Position numbers and translations under genes: made by a program
Shown: piece by piece, positions 8,178 to 15,896 of the stretch
How the letters are laid out: each line of letters begins with the position of its first letter
Numbering within the stretch: position 1 is the stretch's first letter
Assembly: GCA_013822725.1 (NCBI GenBank)
Contig: PNKX01000038.1
Span: 1 to 33,388, forward strand
Reading direction: 5' to 3'
DNA from: Pirellula sp.
Lineage (GTDB): Bacteria > Planctomycetota > Planctomycetia > Pirellulales > Lacipirellulaceae
Length of the DNA stretch: 33,388 nucleotides
The notes under the pieces: generated by a model
What the model was told of the DNA's origin: nothing
Databases searched by the model: none
The model's input: only the letters and a program-made list of their open reading frames with translations

Positions 8178-9249
8178 GTTTATCCAACCGACGACGCCTA
8201 CCAGCCGACGCTCCGAGAGCGTGGCGGCGCTGCGCCGCGGCTGCGTCATTCCCGCTCATCCCCTGGCGCTCGATAGCCAGCGGCGTCTCGACGAACGTCG
8301 TCAACGTGCGTTGAGCCGTTACTATCTCGCAGCCGGCGCGGGTGGCATGGCGGTCGGCGTGCATACGACGCAGTTCAAGATCCATGATCCTCGCTGCGGC
8401 CTCCTGGAACCTGTCTGGCAGCTAGCGCGGGAAGAGTTTGACCGCGCCGAATCAGCCGGGAGCGCTCCGCTGGTGCGTGTCGCCGGCATTTGCGGACCGA
8501 CCGCTCAAGCGGTCAGCGAAGCTGAGTTGGCGGCCAAGCTTGGCTATCAATTCGGTTTGGTGAATTTAACGTCGCTTGGGCAGCATGACGTCGAATCGAT
8601 GATCGACCATTGCCGCCTGATCGGCGAAAGCCTCGGGCTGTTTGGCTTCTACTTGCAGCCGGCCGTCGGCGGAATCGAGCTTTCCTACAAATTCTGGCGG
8701 CGCTTCTGTGAACTCGAAAGCGCCTCCGCCATCAAGGTCGCGGCCTTCGATCGCTATCGGACGCTGGATGTGGTGAGGGCGGTGGCCGACAGCGGTCGCC
8801 GTGACATTGCACTCTACACGGGCAATGATGACAACATCTTGCTCGATTTGCTAACGCCGTACGAGTTCGGCGAGAATTCACTCCGTTTCGTCGGCGGACT
8901 GCTTGGCCAATGGGCCGTCTGGACGTCTCCAGCAGTTTCCCTTCACCGTCGTTGCCGCGAGATTGGCGACCAAGGGGCGGTCTCTGCGGAACTCTTAGGT
9001 TTGTCGGCTAACCTAACGGATGCGAATGGCGCCATCTTTGACGCGGCCCATCGATTCCGGGGCTGTGTTCCCGGCATTCATGAGGTCTTGCGCAGGCAGG
9101 GACTTCTGGCGGGGACCTGGTGCCTGGATGAGGACGAACGACTTAGTCCAGGCCAAGCGGCTGAGATCGACCGTGTGAGCCAACAGTACCCGCACCTTTC
9201 CGACGATGAGTTTGTGCGCGAAAATCTGGCCGCTTGGTTAACTGATTGA
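8164..9249 (+). CDS. Dihydrodipicolinate synthase/KDG-aldolase family protein
   Basis: A 361-residue cytosolic TIM-barrel protein of the DapA/NanA superfamily, somewhat longer than the usual 290-310. The Schiff-base lysine appears to be Lys191 in SAIKVAAFDRYRT, and the partner tyrosine Tyr163 in GFYLQPAVGG, where DapA has a YNxP-type motif. The N-terminal CVIPAHPLAL strand matches the family's entry strand. Members condense or cleave 2-keto acids (dihydrodipicolinate, 2-keto-3-deoxygluconate, sialic acid). The ATG at 8164 lies inside the end of the previous gene (overlap 8164-8177), which suggests translational coupling; an upstream in-frame ATG at 8125 would overlap it further. A dehydratase gene comes next, favouring a 2-keto-3-deoxy-acid substrate, which is inference. 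Confidence 0.75.
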   Translation: MASSEFIQPTTPTSRRSESVAALRRGCVIPAHPLALDSQRRLDERRQRALSRYYLAAGAGGMAVGVHTTQFKIHDPRCGLLEPVWQLAREEFDRAESAGSAPLVRVAGICGPTAQAVSEAELAAKLGYQFGLVNLTSLGQHDVESMIDHCRLIGESLGLFGFYLQPAVGGIELSYKFWRRFCELESASAIKVAAFDRYRTLDVVRAVADSGRRDIALYTGNDDNILLDLLTPYEFGENSLRFVGGLLGQWAVWTSPAVSLHRRCREIGDQGAVSAELLGLSANLTDANGAIFDAAHRFRGCVPGIHEVLRRQGLLAGTWCLDEDERLSPGQAAEIDRVSQQYPHLSDDEFVRENLAAWLTD

Positions 9250-9341
9250 AGTAACGCGAAGATTGGGGGCGCCAGCGCTCCGGTGACGACCTCAAGCAGA
9301 GTCTATCCATCATCAATGTGAGCGCGTCGAAGGTTTCGCCG

Positions 9342-10640
9342 ATGAATGCATCTAAAACGACCAAGCTTGCTGCGCGCGTTTGCTCCGCCGAGACCGCCTT
9401 TATTCCGCGTCGCTTGGCGACCCCGCTTCAGCTCAGCACCGGCACGATTCGAGAAATCACCGAAGCCCGCGTCACCGTGACGGTGGAGACCGGCGGAGGT
9501 CGACTTGGCGTCGGCCATGGATCGACGTATTTGAGCGATCTTTGGGCATGGCCCGATCCGACTCTCTCCCATGAGGTGCGCGACGGCGTGCTACGACGGT
9601 TATGCGAGTCGGCCGCGCGGGAGTTGCCGAGGTTAGCGGGCCATGATCGACTCCATCCTCTGGAATTCGGCCTGCAGCTTCACCAGTGGGCATGCCACGA
9701 TCTTGGAATTGAGGAAGATCCGCCCTCATTGGCGCGGGCGATGTGCGTTAGTCCGTTCGACGCCGCGGTTCACGACGCCGTGGGCGCGGCCGTCGAACTT
9801 TCGGCGTTTTCCTTTTACGATGAGCTAGCGCCGCTGCCGCTGGCCGATCATTACTTCCCCGGTGGCGGCGCGGCCGCGTCCATTTCCAGACTCATTCAAA
9901 AGCCGCGACGCGAGTTGCCGGCGTGGTGGGTCGTCGGCAAGTACGACAATCTGACCGAAAGCTTGGAGCCAGCCATCAAAAAACATGGCTATCAATCGCT
10001 CAAGCTAAAGATTACTGGCAGCGACCCGGTCGCCGACGTGGCGCGGACAATCGAAGTTTTCCAGTTCGCCAAACGCCTCTTGGAAGCGCCACCGACGATC
10101 ACCGTCGATAGCAATGAAGCCAATCCAGACCTTTCCAGCGTGGTGGAGTATCTCGACATGCTCGAGGCCAAGGACGCTGGAGCGTTTGCGGCGCTCGCTT
10201 ATCTGGAACAACCCACGGGGCGCGATATTGTCGTCGACCGTTATGATTGGCGAACGGTCACCGCCCGCAAGCCAGTACTGCTCGACGAGGGACTCACCGA
10301 CTTGGACATTCTCCCGGAAGCGCAGGCGCAAGGGTGGAGCGGACTCGCCCTGAAGACCTGCAAAGGGCATAGCATGCTGCTGGCCTCCGCGGCCTGGGCG
10401 CGTGATCACGGTATGCTCCTCTCGCTGCAGGATCTAACGAACCCGGGCGTCGCGTTGATCCACGCCGCGGCGGTAGGCGCTCACTTGCCGACGGTGAACG
10501 GCGTCGAATTGAACTCGCCGCAGTTTACGCCAGACGCCAACGAGGAATTTTTGCCTCGGCTCACTGAGCTTTTTACTCCCCGCCACGGCGTCCACCGGCT
10601 GCCATCAGTGTGGCCAGTCGGCTTGGCGTCTTGCCTCTAG
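9342..10640 (+). CDS. Enolase-superfamily dehydratase (mandelate racemase/MLE type)
   Basis: A 432-residue cytosolic protein. The C-terminal barrel carries the superfamily's residues in order: the KxK base motif LKLKITG (Lys221, Lys223), the first metal ligand in VDSNEA (Asp256), the second in YLEQPT (Glu289), the third in LLDEGL (Asp315/Glu316), and the second-side lysine in LALKTCKG (Lys338). This resembles the MLE/dipeptide-epimerase side more than mandelate racemase, although acid-sugar dehydration fits the neighbouring aldolase. The frame opens at a GTG (9318), but the ATG at 9342 has GAAGG eight bases upstream and is preferred. A 92-base gap separates it from the aldolase gene. Confidence 0.82.
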   Translation: MNASKTTKLAARVCSAETAFIPRRLATPLQLSTGTIREITEARVTVTVETGGGRLGVGHGSTYLSDLWAWPDPTLSHEVRDGVLRRLCESAARELPRLAGHDRLHPLEFGLQLHQWACHDLGIEEDPPSLARAMCVSPFDAAVHDAVGAAVELSAFSFYDELAPLPLADHYFPGGGAAASISRLIQKPRRELPAWWVVGKYDNLTESLEPAIKKHGYQSLKLKITGSDPVADVARTIEVFQFAKRLLEAPPTITVDSNEANPDLSSVVEYLDMLEAKDAGAFAALAYLEQPTGRDIVVDRYDWRTVTARKPVLLDEGLTDLDILPEAQAQGWSGLALKTCKGHSMLLASAAWARDHGMLLSLQDLTNPGVALIHAAAVGAHLPTVNGVELNSPQFTPDANEEFLPRLTELFTPRHGVHRLPSVWPVGLASCL

Positions 10641-10784
10641 CGCACTTCACCCTCAAGTCATCACATCGTTCTCTTACCAAGCGCGCGTTTGTCGGTAGTT
10701 GCCTCGCCAGGCGGATCACGAGGCCGACTCCTGCAACGGCGACTTGAGATTATTTCACTCCTTTGCAAATAAGGTCCGCCAACT

Positions 10785-12701
10785 ATGTCAGAATCATCTC
10801 AACACCCGCTGGAGCCGCTCAGCGCCGCAGAGGTTGCCGCTGCGGTGCAGATCCTGCGGGATACTGGCCACGTCACCCCAACCACCCGTTTCGTGTCAGT
10901 GAGTTTGCTGGAGCCGGCAAAACATTTCATCCATGCTCCGGCCGACCATCCAAAACCGCCCCGCGAGGCATTCGCGGTGCTCTTCGCCAACGGCCAGAAC
11001 GCTTGTTACGAAGCGATCGTCTCAATTACTGACGGACGACTGAGGACATGGCAGCATATTCCCGGCGTTCAGCCGACGATGACCAGCGACGAACAGATCG
11101 AGTGCGAGCAGGCAGTCCTCGCCAGCGCGGAGTTTCGCGCCGCGCTCCTCCGCCACTGCGGGACCGATGACGTGAACCTCGTGATGGTCGACATTTGGAG
11201 TGCAGGCAACTACGGCGCGCCCGAAGAAGGAGCCATGCGACTCGCCCGCCCTCTCTGTTTTCTGCGCAGCGACCCGACGGAAAACGGTTACGCTCGTCCG
11301 ATCGAAGGCCTCCGACCAGTCGTCGATCTGAACTTGATGCAAGTCATCCGTATTGAGGAGTATGGGGTCTGGCCGTTGCCCCCTGAATCGTGCAACTACG
11401 CGTCCGACCGAGTCTCTCCTCAACGTGACGACATTCGACCGCTCCAGATCCTTCAGCCTGAGGGACCGAGCTTTGCCGTCGTAGGAAATCAGGTGGAGTG
11501 GCAGCGCTGGAAGTTCGTGATTGGTTTCAGTGCGCGGGAGGGGCTCACGCTTCATCATCTTCGCTACCTCGACGGCGAGCGCGAGCGGTCGATCCTCTAT
11601 CGCGCCTCCCTGACGGAGATGGTGGTGCCGTACGGTGATCCGGGCCCGACGCAACGACGCAAGAACGCATTTGACGTGGGCGAGTACGGCATGGGCATGT
11701 GCGCCAACAGTCTCACGTTGGGGTGCGACTGTCTGGGGTTCATTCGATACTTTGACGCGCACCTGACGACGAGTCGCGGCGAACCTTATGCAGTGAAGAA
11801 CGCAGTTTGCATGCACGAAGAGGATTTTGGCATTTTGTGGAAACATACGGATCGCCGGTTGGACAAACCGGAGGTCCGTCGTTCACGGCGACTCGTCATT
11901 TCCTCCGTCTCCACGGTGGAGAACTATGAATATGGATTCTTCTGGTATCTCTACCAGGACGGGAATATTCAGTTTGAGATCAAGCTCACGGGAATCTTGT
12001 CCCTTGGAGCGTTGCATCCGGATGAATCGCCGGTATACGGTGCGCTGGTGGCGCCGCAACTGTACGCCCCCAATCATCAGCATTTCTTCAACGTTCGGCT
12101 CGACTTCGATCTTGATGGTCCGTCCAATTCCGTCGATCAGCTCGACGTCGTCCCGGAAGCGATCGACGACGACAACCCCTTTGAAAACGGCTTCTACTCG
12201 AAAGCGACGCGACTGCTATCGGAGCGACAAGCGCGCGCCAATCTTAATTTGGAGTCCGCTCGCAGTTGGAAGATCGTCAACCGCAGTCAACTAAATCACG
12301 TTGGGCAGCCCGTGGGGTATCGCTTCCTCCCCGGTGACAATGCAACGCCTTACGCATCGCCGAGCTCCTCATGGCGTCGCCGGGCGGGATTCGTGGAGAA
12401 TCATGTCTGGGTGACTCCCTATCGTCAGGAGGAGCGCTACGCCGCCGGCGACTATCCCAATCAAAGCGAAGGAGGCGACGGATTAATCCGCTGGACTCAG
12501 CAGGACCGCGCTCTGGATGATCAGGACATCGTCTTTTGGTACACCTTCGGGCATACCCATTTGCCGCGGCCAGAAGATTATCCAGTCATGCCGGCGGCCT
12601 ACATCGGCTTTCTCTTAAAGCCCGCGGGATTCTTTCGCCAGAATCCCGCCAATGATCTCCCGCCATCGGCAGCGGCGGAAAAGTCCTCTTGCTGCCACTG
12701 A
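10785..12701 (+). CDS. Copper amine oxidase (topaquinone-dependent)
   Basis: A 638-residue primary-amine oxidase, full length for the family. It oxidatively deaminates a primary amine to an aldehyde, releasing ammonia and hydrogen peroxide. All key residues are visible: catalytic base Asp297 in AFDVGEYGMG, the tyrosine converted to topaquinone (Tyr381) in VENYEYGFFW, copper ligands His431 and His433 in APNHQHFFNVRLD, and the third ligand His592 in FGHTHLPRPEDYPVMP. There is no signal peptide, so it should be cytosolic like the actinobacterial enzymes, not periplasmic like E. coli TynA. The C-terminus ends in the unusual SSCCH. AAGG lies 10 bases before the ATG. It sits 144 bases after the dehydratase gene and may be co-transcribed or have its own promoter, which I could not identify. 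Confidence 0.93.
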   Translation: MSESSQHPLEPLSAAEVAAAVQILRDTGHVTPTTRFVSVSLLEPAKHFIHAPADHPKPPREAFAVLFANGQNACYEAIVSITDGRLRTWQHIPGVQPTMTSDEQIECEQAVLASAEFRAALLRHCGTDDVNLVMVDIWSAGNYGAPEEGAMRLARPLCFLRSDPTENGYARPIEGLRPVVDLNLMQVIRIEEYGVWPLPPESCNYASDRVSPQRDDIRPLQILQPEGPSFAVVGNQVEWQRWKFVIGFSAREGLTLHHLRYLDGERERSILYRASLTEMVVPYGDPGPTQRRKNAFDVGEYGMGMCANSLTLGCDCLGFIRYFDAHLTTSRGEPYAVKNAVCMHEEDFGILWKHTDRRLDKPEVRRSRRLVISSVSTVENYEYGFFWYLYQDGNIQFEIKLTGILSLGALHPDESPVYGALVAPQLYAPNHQHFFNVRLDFDLDGPSNSVDQLDVVPEAIDDDNPFENGFYSKATRLLSERQARANLNLESARSWKIVNRSQLNHVGQPVGYRFLPGDNATPYASPSSSWRRRAGFVENHVWVTPYRQEERYAAGDYPNQSEGGDGLIRWTQQDRALDDQDIVFWYTFGHTHLPRPEDYPVMPAAYIGFLLKPAGFFRQNPANDLPPSAAAEKSSCCH

Positions 12702-12749
12702 GCGAGGCTTACGGTTGCCAGGCTATTGGCTAGTTGCAGGAGAGCCTCC

Positions 12750-13106
12750 ATGTGCCCGTTGTGTTGGATGACTGCGTTCGCGTCGATCTCCATGTTCGTC
12801 GCCATCTCGGGGGCTTTCATCGCGATCGGAGATCGACTATCCATCCGATTGGCAGGGCTGTTGCTCGCCCTGAGCGTTGTGCGAGGTCTGCATGTCGCCG
12901 GCGTTTCGCCGCCAGTCATTTCCCTCATCGGTTGCCTCTTGGCGGCCCGCGTCGTTTGGGTCGTCGCCGCTAGCCCTCAGCGGATCCTCTGGGGCGAGCT
13001 CTGGCTACGGGCCAAAGCACGGGCTGGAAAAACGTGTCCTACAAAGTCAGCGATTGGTGAGCGCGAGTCGGCGGATTCAACAAGTACCCGCGCCGCAAGC
13101 ACCTGA
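12750..13106 (+). CDS. Small membrane protein of unknown function
   Basis: A 118-residue protein with about three hydrophobic segments (near residues 7-26, 33-48 and 56-76), followed by a hydrophilic tail rich in Arg, Lys, Ser and Thr. The start begins MCPLCW, a CxxC pair just before the first membrane segment. AGGAGA six bases upstream of the ATG is one of the best ribosome binding sites in the window and overrides the in-frame TTG at 12726. It follows the amine oxidase by 48 bases. I do not recognise the family. Confidence 0.55.
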   Translation: MCPLCWMTAFASISMFVAISGAFIAIGDRLSIRLAGLLLALSVVRGLHVAGVSPPVISLIGCLLAARVVWVVAASPQRILWGELWLRAKARAGKTCPTKSAIGERESADSTSTRAAST

Positions 13107-13135
13107 TTTTCCTTGGTGGCGACGACTGACGAATA

Positions 13136-13179
13136 TCACTTCCTGGGTGGGACATCCCGCGACAAGCCGCAGGAAGTGA
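13136..13179 (+). terminator. Ten-base perfect stem-loop after the cytosolic operon
   Basis: TCACTTCCTG (13136-13145) pairs perfectly with CAGGAAGTGA (13170-13179) across a 24-base loop. The flanks AATATC and GATATT can add pairs past a short bulge. It starts 30 bases after the stop at 13106, where the plus-strand operon should end. No T-tract follows. An operator palindrome is an alternative. Confidence 0.45.
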
Positions 13180-13219
13180 CTGTGGATATTGCATTCACTT
13201 TAAGTCATTCTACGGCTGT

Positions 13220-13311
13220 CGAATTGAGCAGCAGTGATCGGCGCCTTTCCGGCTTTGCGCTGTCGCTGCCTTCGCACAAGCTTGAGTAATGCAAGCAAAT
13301 CGCTCAATTCG
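13220..13311. repeat. Widely spaced perfect 10-bp inverted repeat
   Basis: CGAATTGAGC (13220-13229) and GCTCAATTCG (13302-13311) are exact inverted copies separated by 72 bases. A smaller GCTTG/CAAGC hairpin lies inside. The right arm ends 60 bases before the promoter at 13371, so a regulator binding both arms is possible. Otherwise nothing is visible in 13180-13370. Confidence 0.45.
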
Positions 13312-13370
13312 CCTGCTATTTAAGCCGCTTGGCGATACGGAGAATCGGCGTGAAAGTTTGCAGAAAACAT

Positions 13371-13398
13371 TTGACATCGGACCATCTACCGATAAACT
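13371..13398 (+). promoter_or_regulatory. Promoter with perfect -35 box for the PEP-CTERM gene
   Basis: TTGACA (13371-13376) matches the sigma-70 -35 consensus exactly. After 16 bases comes TAAACT (13393-13398), four of six to the -10 box. Transcription would begin near 13405, about 285 bases before the ATG at 13690. Confidence 0.5.
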
Positions 13399-13404
13399 GC
13401 CGTG

Positions 13405-13689
13405 AAGTGAATGCACGGTGACCCCGAAAAACCACTAAACAGGCAAGAAAGGAGGGCTGGGCGACGAGCTGAACGACTCGTCGAAATCTTCAGGCGGCGG
13501 CATGAGAGAAGCGGTTATCACCGGCTTGGCAGGATCCTCGCGATCGACGCGACGAGTTCTTCAAAAAAGCTGAGTCGAGCACCGCCGGCCCTTCGCAGGA
13601 TTCGCGAGGAGGCCATGTTGTCGCCTCAACTCACCCGTTGAGGCTGCCCATTCCTTTGATTTCGGCATCGTCCGGAAGAGGTTAGCCCA
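13405..13689 (+). ncRNA. Candidate structured leader or small RNA
   Basis: Four self-complementary elements follow the promoter. A closing stem pairs GC(A)CGGTGA with CCG inside (13413-13426) to CGG and TCACCGGC (13512-13525), with one bulge and one internal loop. Within it a perfect 7-bp hairpin CGACGAG/CTCGTCG occupies 13462-13483. Next, CCTCGCGA (13536-13543) pairs with TCGCGAGG (13602-13609). Last comes the hairpin 13623-13644. CCGGC (13521-13525) could instead pair with GCCGG (13584-13588), breaking the first stem, as in a switch. A perfect AAAGGAGG (13448-13455) has no ATG, GTG or TTG at proper distance. I match it to no known riboswitch class. Ligand and activity are unknown; an independent small RNA ending at 13644 is equally possible. 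Confidence 0.45.
13623..13644 (+). terminator. Terminator-like hairpin just upstream of the PEP-CTERM start
   Basis: GCCTCAAC (13623-13630) and GTTGAGGC (13637-13644) form a perfect 8-bp stem with a TCACCC loop. A moderately T-rich stretch (CCATTCCTTTGATTT) follows. It ends 32 bases before the ribosome binding site AGAGG at 13677-13681, a position suited to attenuation or to ending a small RNA. Confidence 0.5.
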
Positions 13690-14541
13690 ATGAGATTGAA
13701 TCGTGTTGCCCTTCGACTATGTGCCAGCGCTTTGGCGATCATGATCGCCCCTCTAACCCGCGCAGCAGTACTGCTAGACGAGAATTTTGACGACGACGCA
13801 GTTGGTACGATCGCCGGTTCCATTGACATCGCGTTAGGCGCTAACGGTCCTGGCTCTGATTTGGAAGTGGTGGGGCCTGGCAGCAGCTACACCGATCCCT
13901 TTGGACCGGCCGCTAACCACAGTTTAGTCTTCGACAACTTCAATGGCGGGTCGGCCAACCCGAACGTCTGGCCCTTCGCCGTCTGGAACAACGAACTTGG
14001 CCAGCCCGGGACGACCCACCGGGAAGGGACGCTGGAGTTCGACCTCTATCTGAAGAACGACGTCGTCAACGGCGTCGACCAGAAATTCTGGACCTATGTC
14101 GATCTGCGGCTCGGCTTCGACACGACGTTCCCCAATACAGCCGGCGACACGATCGTCTACGGTAACTTCCGCGTCCAGGATGGCGTCGGCTACTACTTCT
14201 TCGACAATGCGTTTGGACCGTCGAACGGACATCCCATCCTGCCTGACACGGCTCACGCGGTGAAGTACACCATTTTGCCGAACGAGACTTACACGCTGCA
14301 GATTGACGGCAGCTACGTGGAGAAGGACGGCAGCAAGTTTGTACCGTGGCGTACGACGGGTGCGACCAAAGGCTTCAATGTCTTGGCCATCGGCTCGGCG
14401 TTCGGGCCGAACTTCCTCACCAACAATCCTTTCTATCTGGATAACTTGAAGGTCACCGCGACGCCAGAGCCAGGAACTCTCGGCTTGGGGGCATCGGCGC
14501 TGGCGGCGTTTGCCGCCGTTCAACGCCGGCGTCGTCGGTAA
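13690..14541 (+). CDS. PEP-CTERM sorted surface protein (paralogue 1)
   Basis: A 283-residue exported protein. The signal peptide is residues 1-25 (hydrophobic ALAIMIAPL, cut near TRA-AVLL). The mature part is one domain, starting with the LLDENFDDDAVG motif and containing GTLEFDLYLK, WTYVDLRLGF and YLDNLKV, a pattern shared with the next three genes and reminiscent of concanavalin-like beta-sandwich folds. The last 26 residues are a PEP-CTERM signal: TPEPGTLGLG, a hydrophobic span, then QRRRRR. Such tails are processed by an exosortase, for which no gene is in this window. There is no dockerin, unlike its neighbours. AGAGG eight bases upstream supports the ATG. Ligand unknown. Confidence 0.85.
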   Translation: MRLNRVALRLCASALAIMIAPLTRAAVLLDENFDDDAVGTIAGSIDIALGANGPGSDLEVVGPGSSYTDPFGPAANHSLVFDNFNGGSANPNVWPFAVWNNELGQPGTTHREGTLEFDLYLKNDVVNGVDQKFWTYVDLRLGFDTTFPNTAGDTIVYGNFRVQDGVGYYFFDNAFGPSNGHPILPDTAHAVKYTILPNETYTLQIDGSYVEKDGSKFVPWRTTGATKGFNVLAIGSAFGPNFLTNNPFYLDNLKVTATPEPGTLGLGASALAAFAAVQRRRRR

Positions 14542-14555
14542 TCCATCGAGTCGCT

Positions 14556-14589
14556 CGCGGGACTGGCCGTTTGCGTGGCCAGTCCCGCG
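14556..14589 (+). terminator. Perfect 13-bp stem-loop after paralogue 1
   Basis: CGCGGGACTGGCC (14556-14568) pairs exactly with GGCCAGTCCCGCG (14577-14589) around the 8-base loop GTTTGCGT. It begins 15 bases after the stop at 14541. No T-tract follows, but the stem is the most stable in the window and lies exactly where a terminator or mRNA-protecting structure is expected. Confidence 0.7.
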
Positions 14590-14643
14590 GGATGTTCTTA
14601 CGTCGTCTCAATTGTCGCCGAATCGATTTCAGGAGCGTATATC

Positions 14644-15816
14644 GTGGGTTACTTTGATTACCAGCGGAGAGGCGGCTCACTTCTCGGCAACTTGGCGATT
14701 CTCCTCGGGAGCTTGTTTTTTTGCCCGACCGCCAGTGGAGCAAGAGTGATTCTATCTGAGGACTTCGAGAGCGACCTCCCCGACACGTTGCCCGTAAGCG
14801 CTGACTTCTACGCCCGTAGCGTCGTCGGATTTGTGAATCCCAATACTGAACCGGCGAAAATTGCCGTCTCTGGCGGCGCATTCCCTGACCCTTTCGGCGT
14901 CGACAATCAAAGCCTGGTGTTTCACAATCCGAACAGCGCCGCCCAGATGGCGATCACCTGGACTTCGATTTTCGACGACGATCCGGCTGGCTTTCGCAAC
15001 GGATCGGTCGAATTCGACCTTTGGATGGCGAAGCCCCTTCCACAACTTGGCGCGCCCGGCGGCAAATTCTGGTCATTCCTCGATGCGCGCATTGGCTATG
15101 GCGGCGCTGATCGCTCGGGAGTGACCACCAACGGCGATCTGACCGTCTGGAATAACATTCGCATTCAGAACATCTTCGGCCAAGCGGAACCAGTCGAGAG
15201 CGTCGTCGATGCCGGCGCCCAATACACCGTGGGCCTTCAGACGACTTACACTGACCCGTCGCCTGGCTTGATGGGCCCTGATCTCTCGTTCCACGTGAAA
15301 ATCGACTTCGATGGAACCGTCGGCAGTGAAAAATCGACATTCTACATCAATGATATGCCCGTCACTTGGCTGCAGGATGGGGAAACCGCTCATCCCTGGG
15401 TTCCAGGCGCGCCCGGCGTGAACGTGGTGTCGTTTTTAACGGACGCCAGCGCGTTCTTCTCGGGAGGAGCTACCAACGTTTACATGGACAATCTCGTCGT
15501 GATTAACGACGACCTTTCCTCGCTGGGCAATGGGGATTATAACGGCGACACGCGAGTCGACGGCGCTGATTTTCTGCTCTGGCAGTCGCTACTGGGAGCC
15601 ACGGTCACGCCAGGAACGAGCGCCGATGGCAACGGTAACGGCGTCGTCGATGCGGCTGACCTGACCCTCTGGCAAACGAACTTTGGTGCAGGCGCTGCCA
15701 CCGCTGCGATTTCGACGATCCCTGAGCCGACCGGAGTTTGCCTATCGTTGCTCGGCTCGGCAGGTTACCTCGCGGGGCGCCGCCGAATGACGCTCGCGGC
15801 GAGATCGCTTGGCTGA
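14644..15816 (+). CDS. Dockerin-like and PEP-CTERM surface protein (paralogue 2)
   Basis: A 390-residue exported protein. The GTG at 14644 is chosen because AGGAG (14631-14635) lies eight bases upstream and the product then begins with a normal signal peptide (LLGNLAILLGSLFFCPTASG). The frame is open further upstream but into the terminator stem. The N-terminal domain (about 34-290) begins ARVILSEDFESD and shares long blocks with the next gene. A dockerin-like pair of calcium loops follows at about 295-350 (GDYNGDTRVDGADFLLWQ and ADGNGNGVVDAADLTLWQ). The tail is a PEP-CTERM signal starting IPEPTGV and ending after GRRR. Planctomycete dockerin-like pairs are not known to belong to cellulosomes. 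Confidence 0.85.
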   Translation: MGYFDYQRRGGSLLGNLAILLGSLFFCPTASGARVILSEDFESDLPDTLPVSADFYARSVVGFVNPNTEPAKIAVSGGAFPDPFGVDNQSLVFHNPNSAAQMAITWTSIFDDDPAGFRNGSVEFDLWMAKPLPQLGAPGGKFWSFLDARIGYGGADRSGVTTNGDLTVWNNIRIQNIFGQAEPVESVVDAGAQYTVGLQTTYTDPSPGLMGPDLSFHVKIDFDGTVGSEKSTFYINDMPVTWLQDGETAHPWVPGAPGVNVVSFLTDASAFFSGGATNVYMDNLVVINDDLSSLGNGDYNGDTRVDGADFLLWQSLLGATVTPGTSADGNGNGVVDAADLTLWQTNFGAGAATAAISTIPEPTGVCLSLLGSAGYLAGRRRMTLAARSLG

Positions 15817-15896
15817 CGACTGGCGCCCTCCTTTCTACGCCGCGACGTCAATGATTTGGAATCGTTCGCCTGTATGAGGCCCCGGAGTCCGTTGAA

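Noticed and set aside
11022..11846. Long minus-strand open frame inside the amine oxidase gene
   Set aside because: The plus strand encodes an intact copper amine oxidase with all active-site residues; the reverse frame has no recognisable feature.
13462..13483. Hairpin loop containing ACGA, resembling guanidine-II (mini-ykkC) riboswitch loops
   Set aside because: That class needs two hairpins with ACGR tetraloops. Here there is one hairpin and its loop is eight bases.
13405..13560. Cyclic-di-GMP (GEMM) or cobalamin riboswitch
   Set aside because: The conserved cores (the GEMM receptor segments; the GCCACTG box) are absent.
13411..13641. Open frame of 76 codons starting six bases after the predicted transcription start, a possible leaderless small basic protein
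   Set aside because: About 59% of its codons end in G or C, no more than the region overall, and it uses many AGG/AGA arginine codons. It runs through several perfect stems and ends inside the terminator-like hairpin, so RNA structure explains the stretch better.
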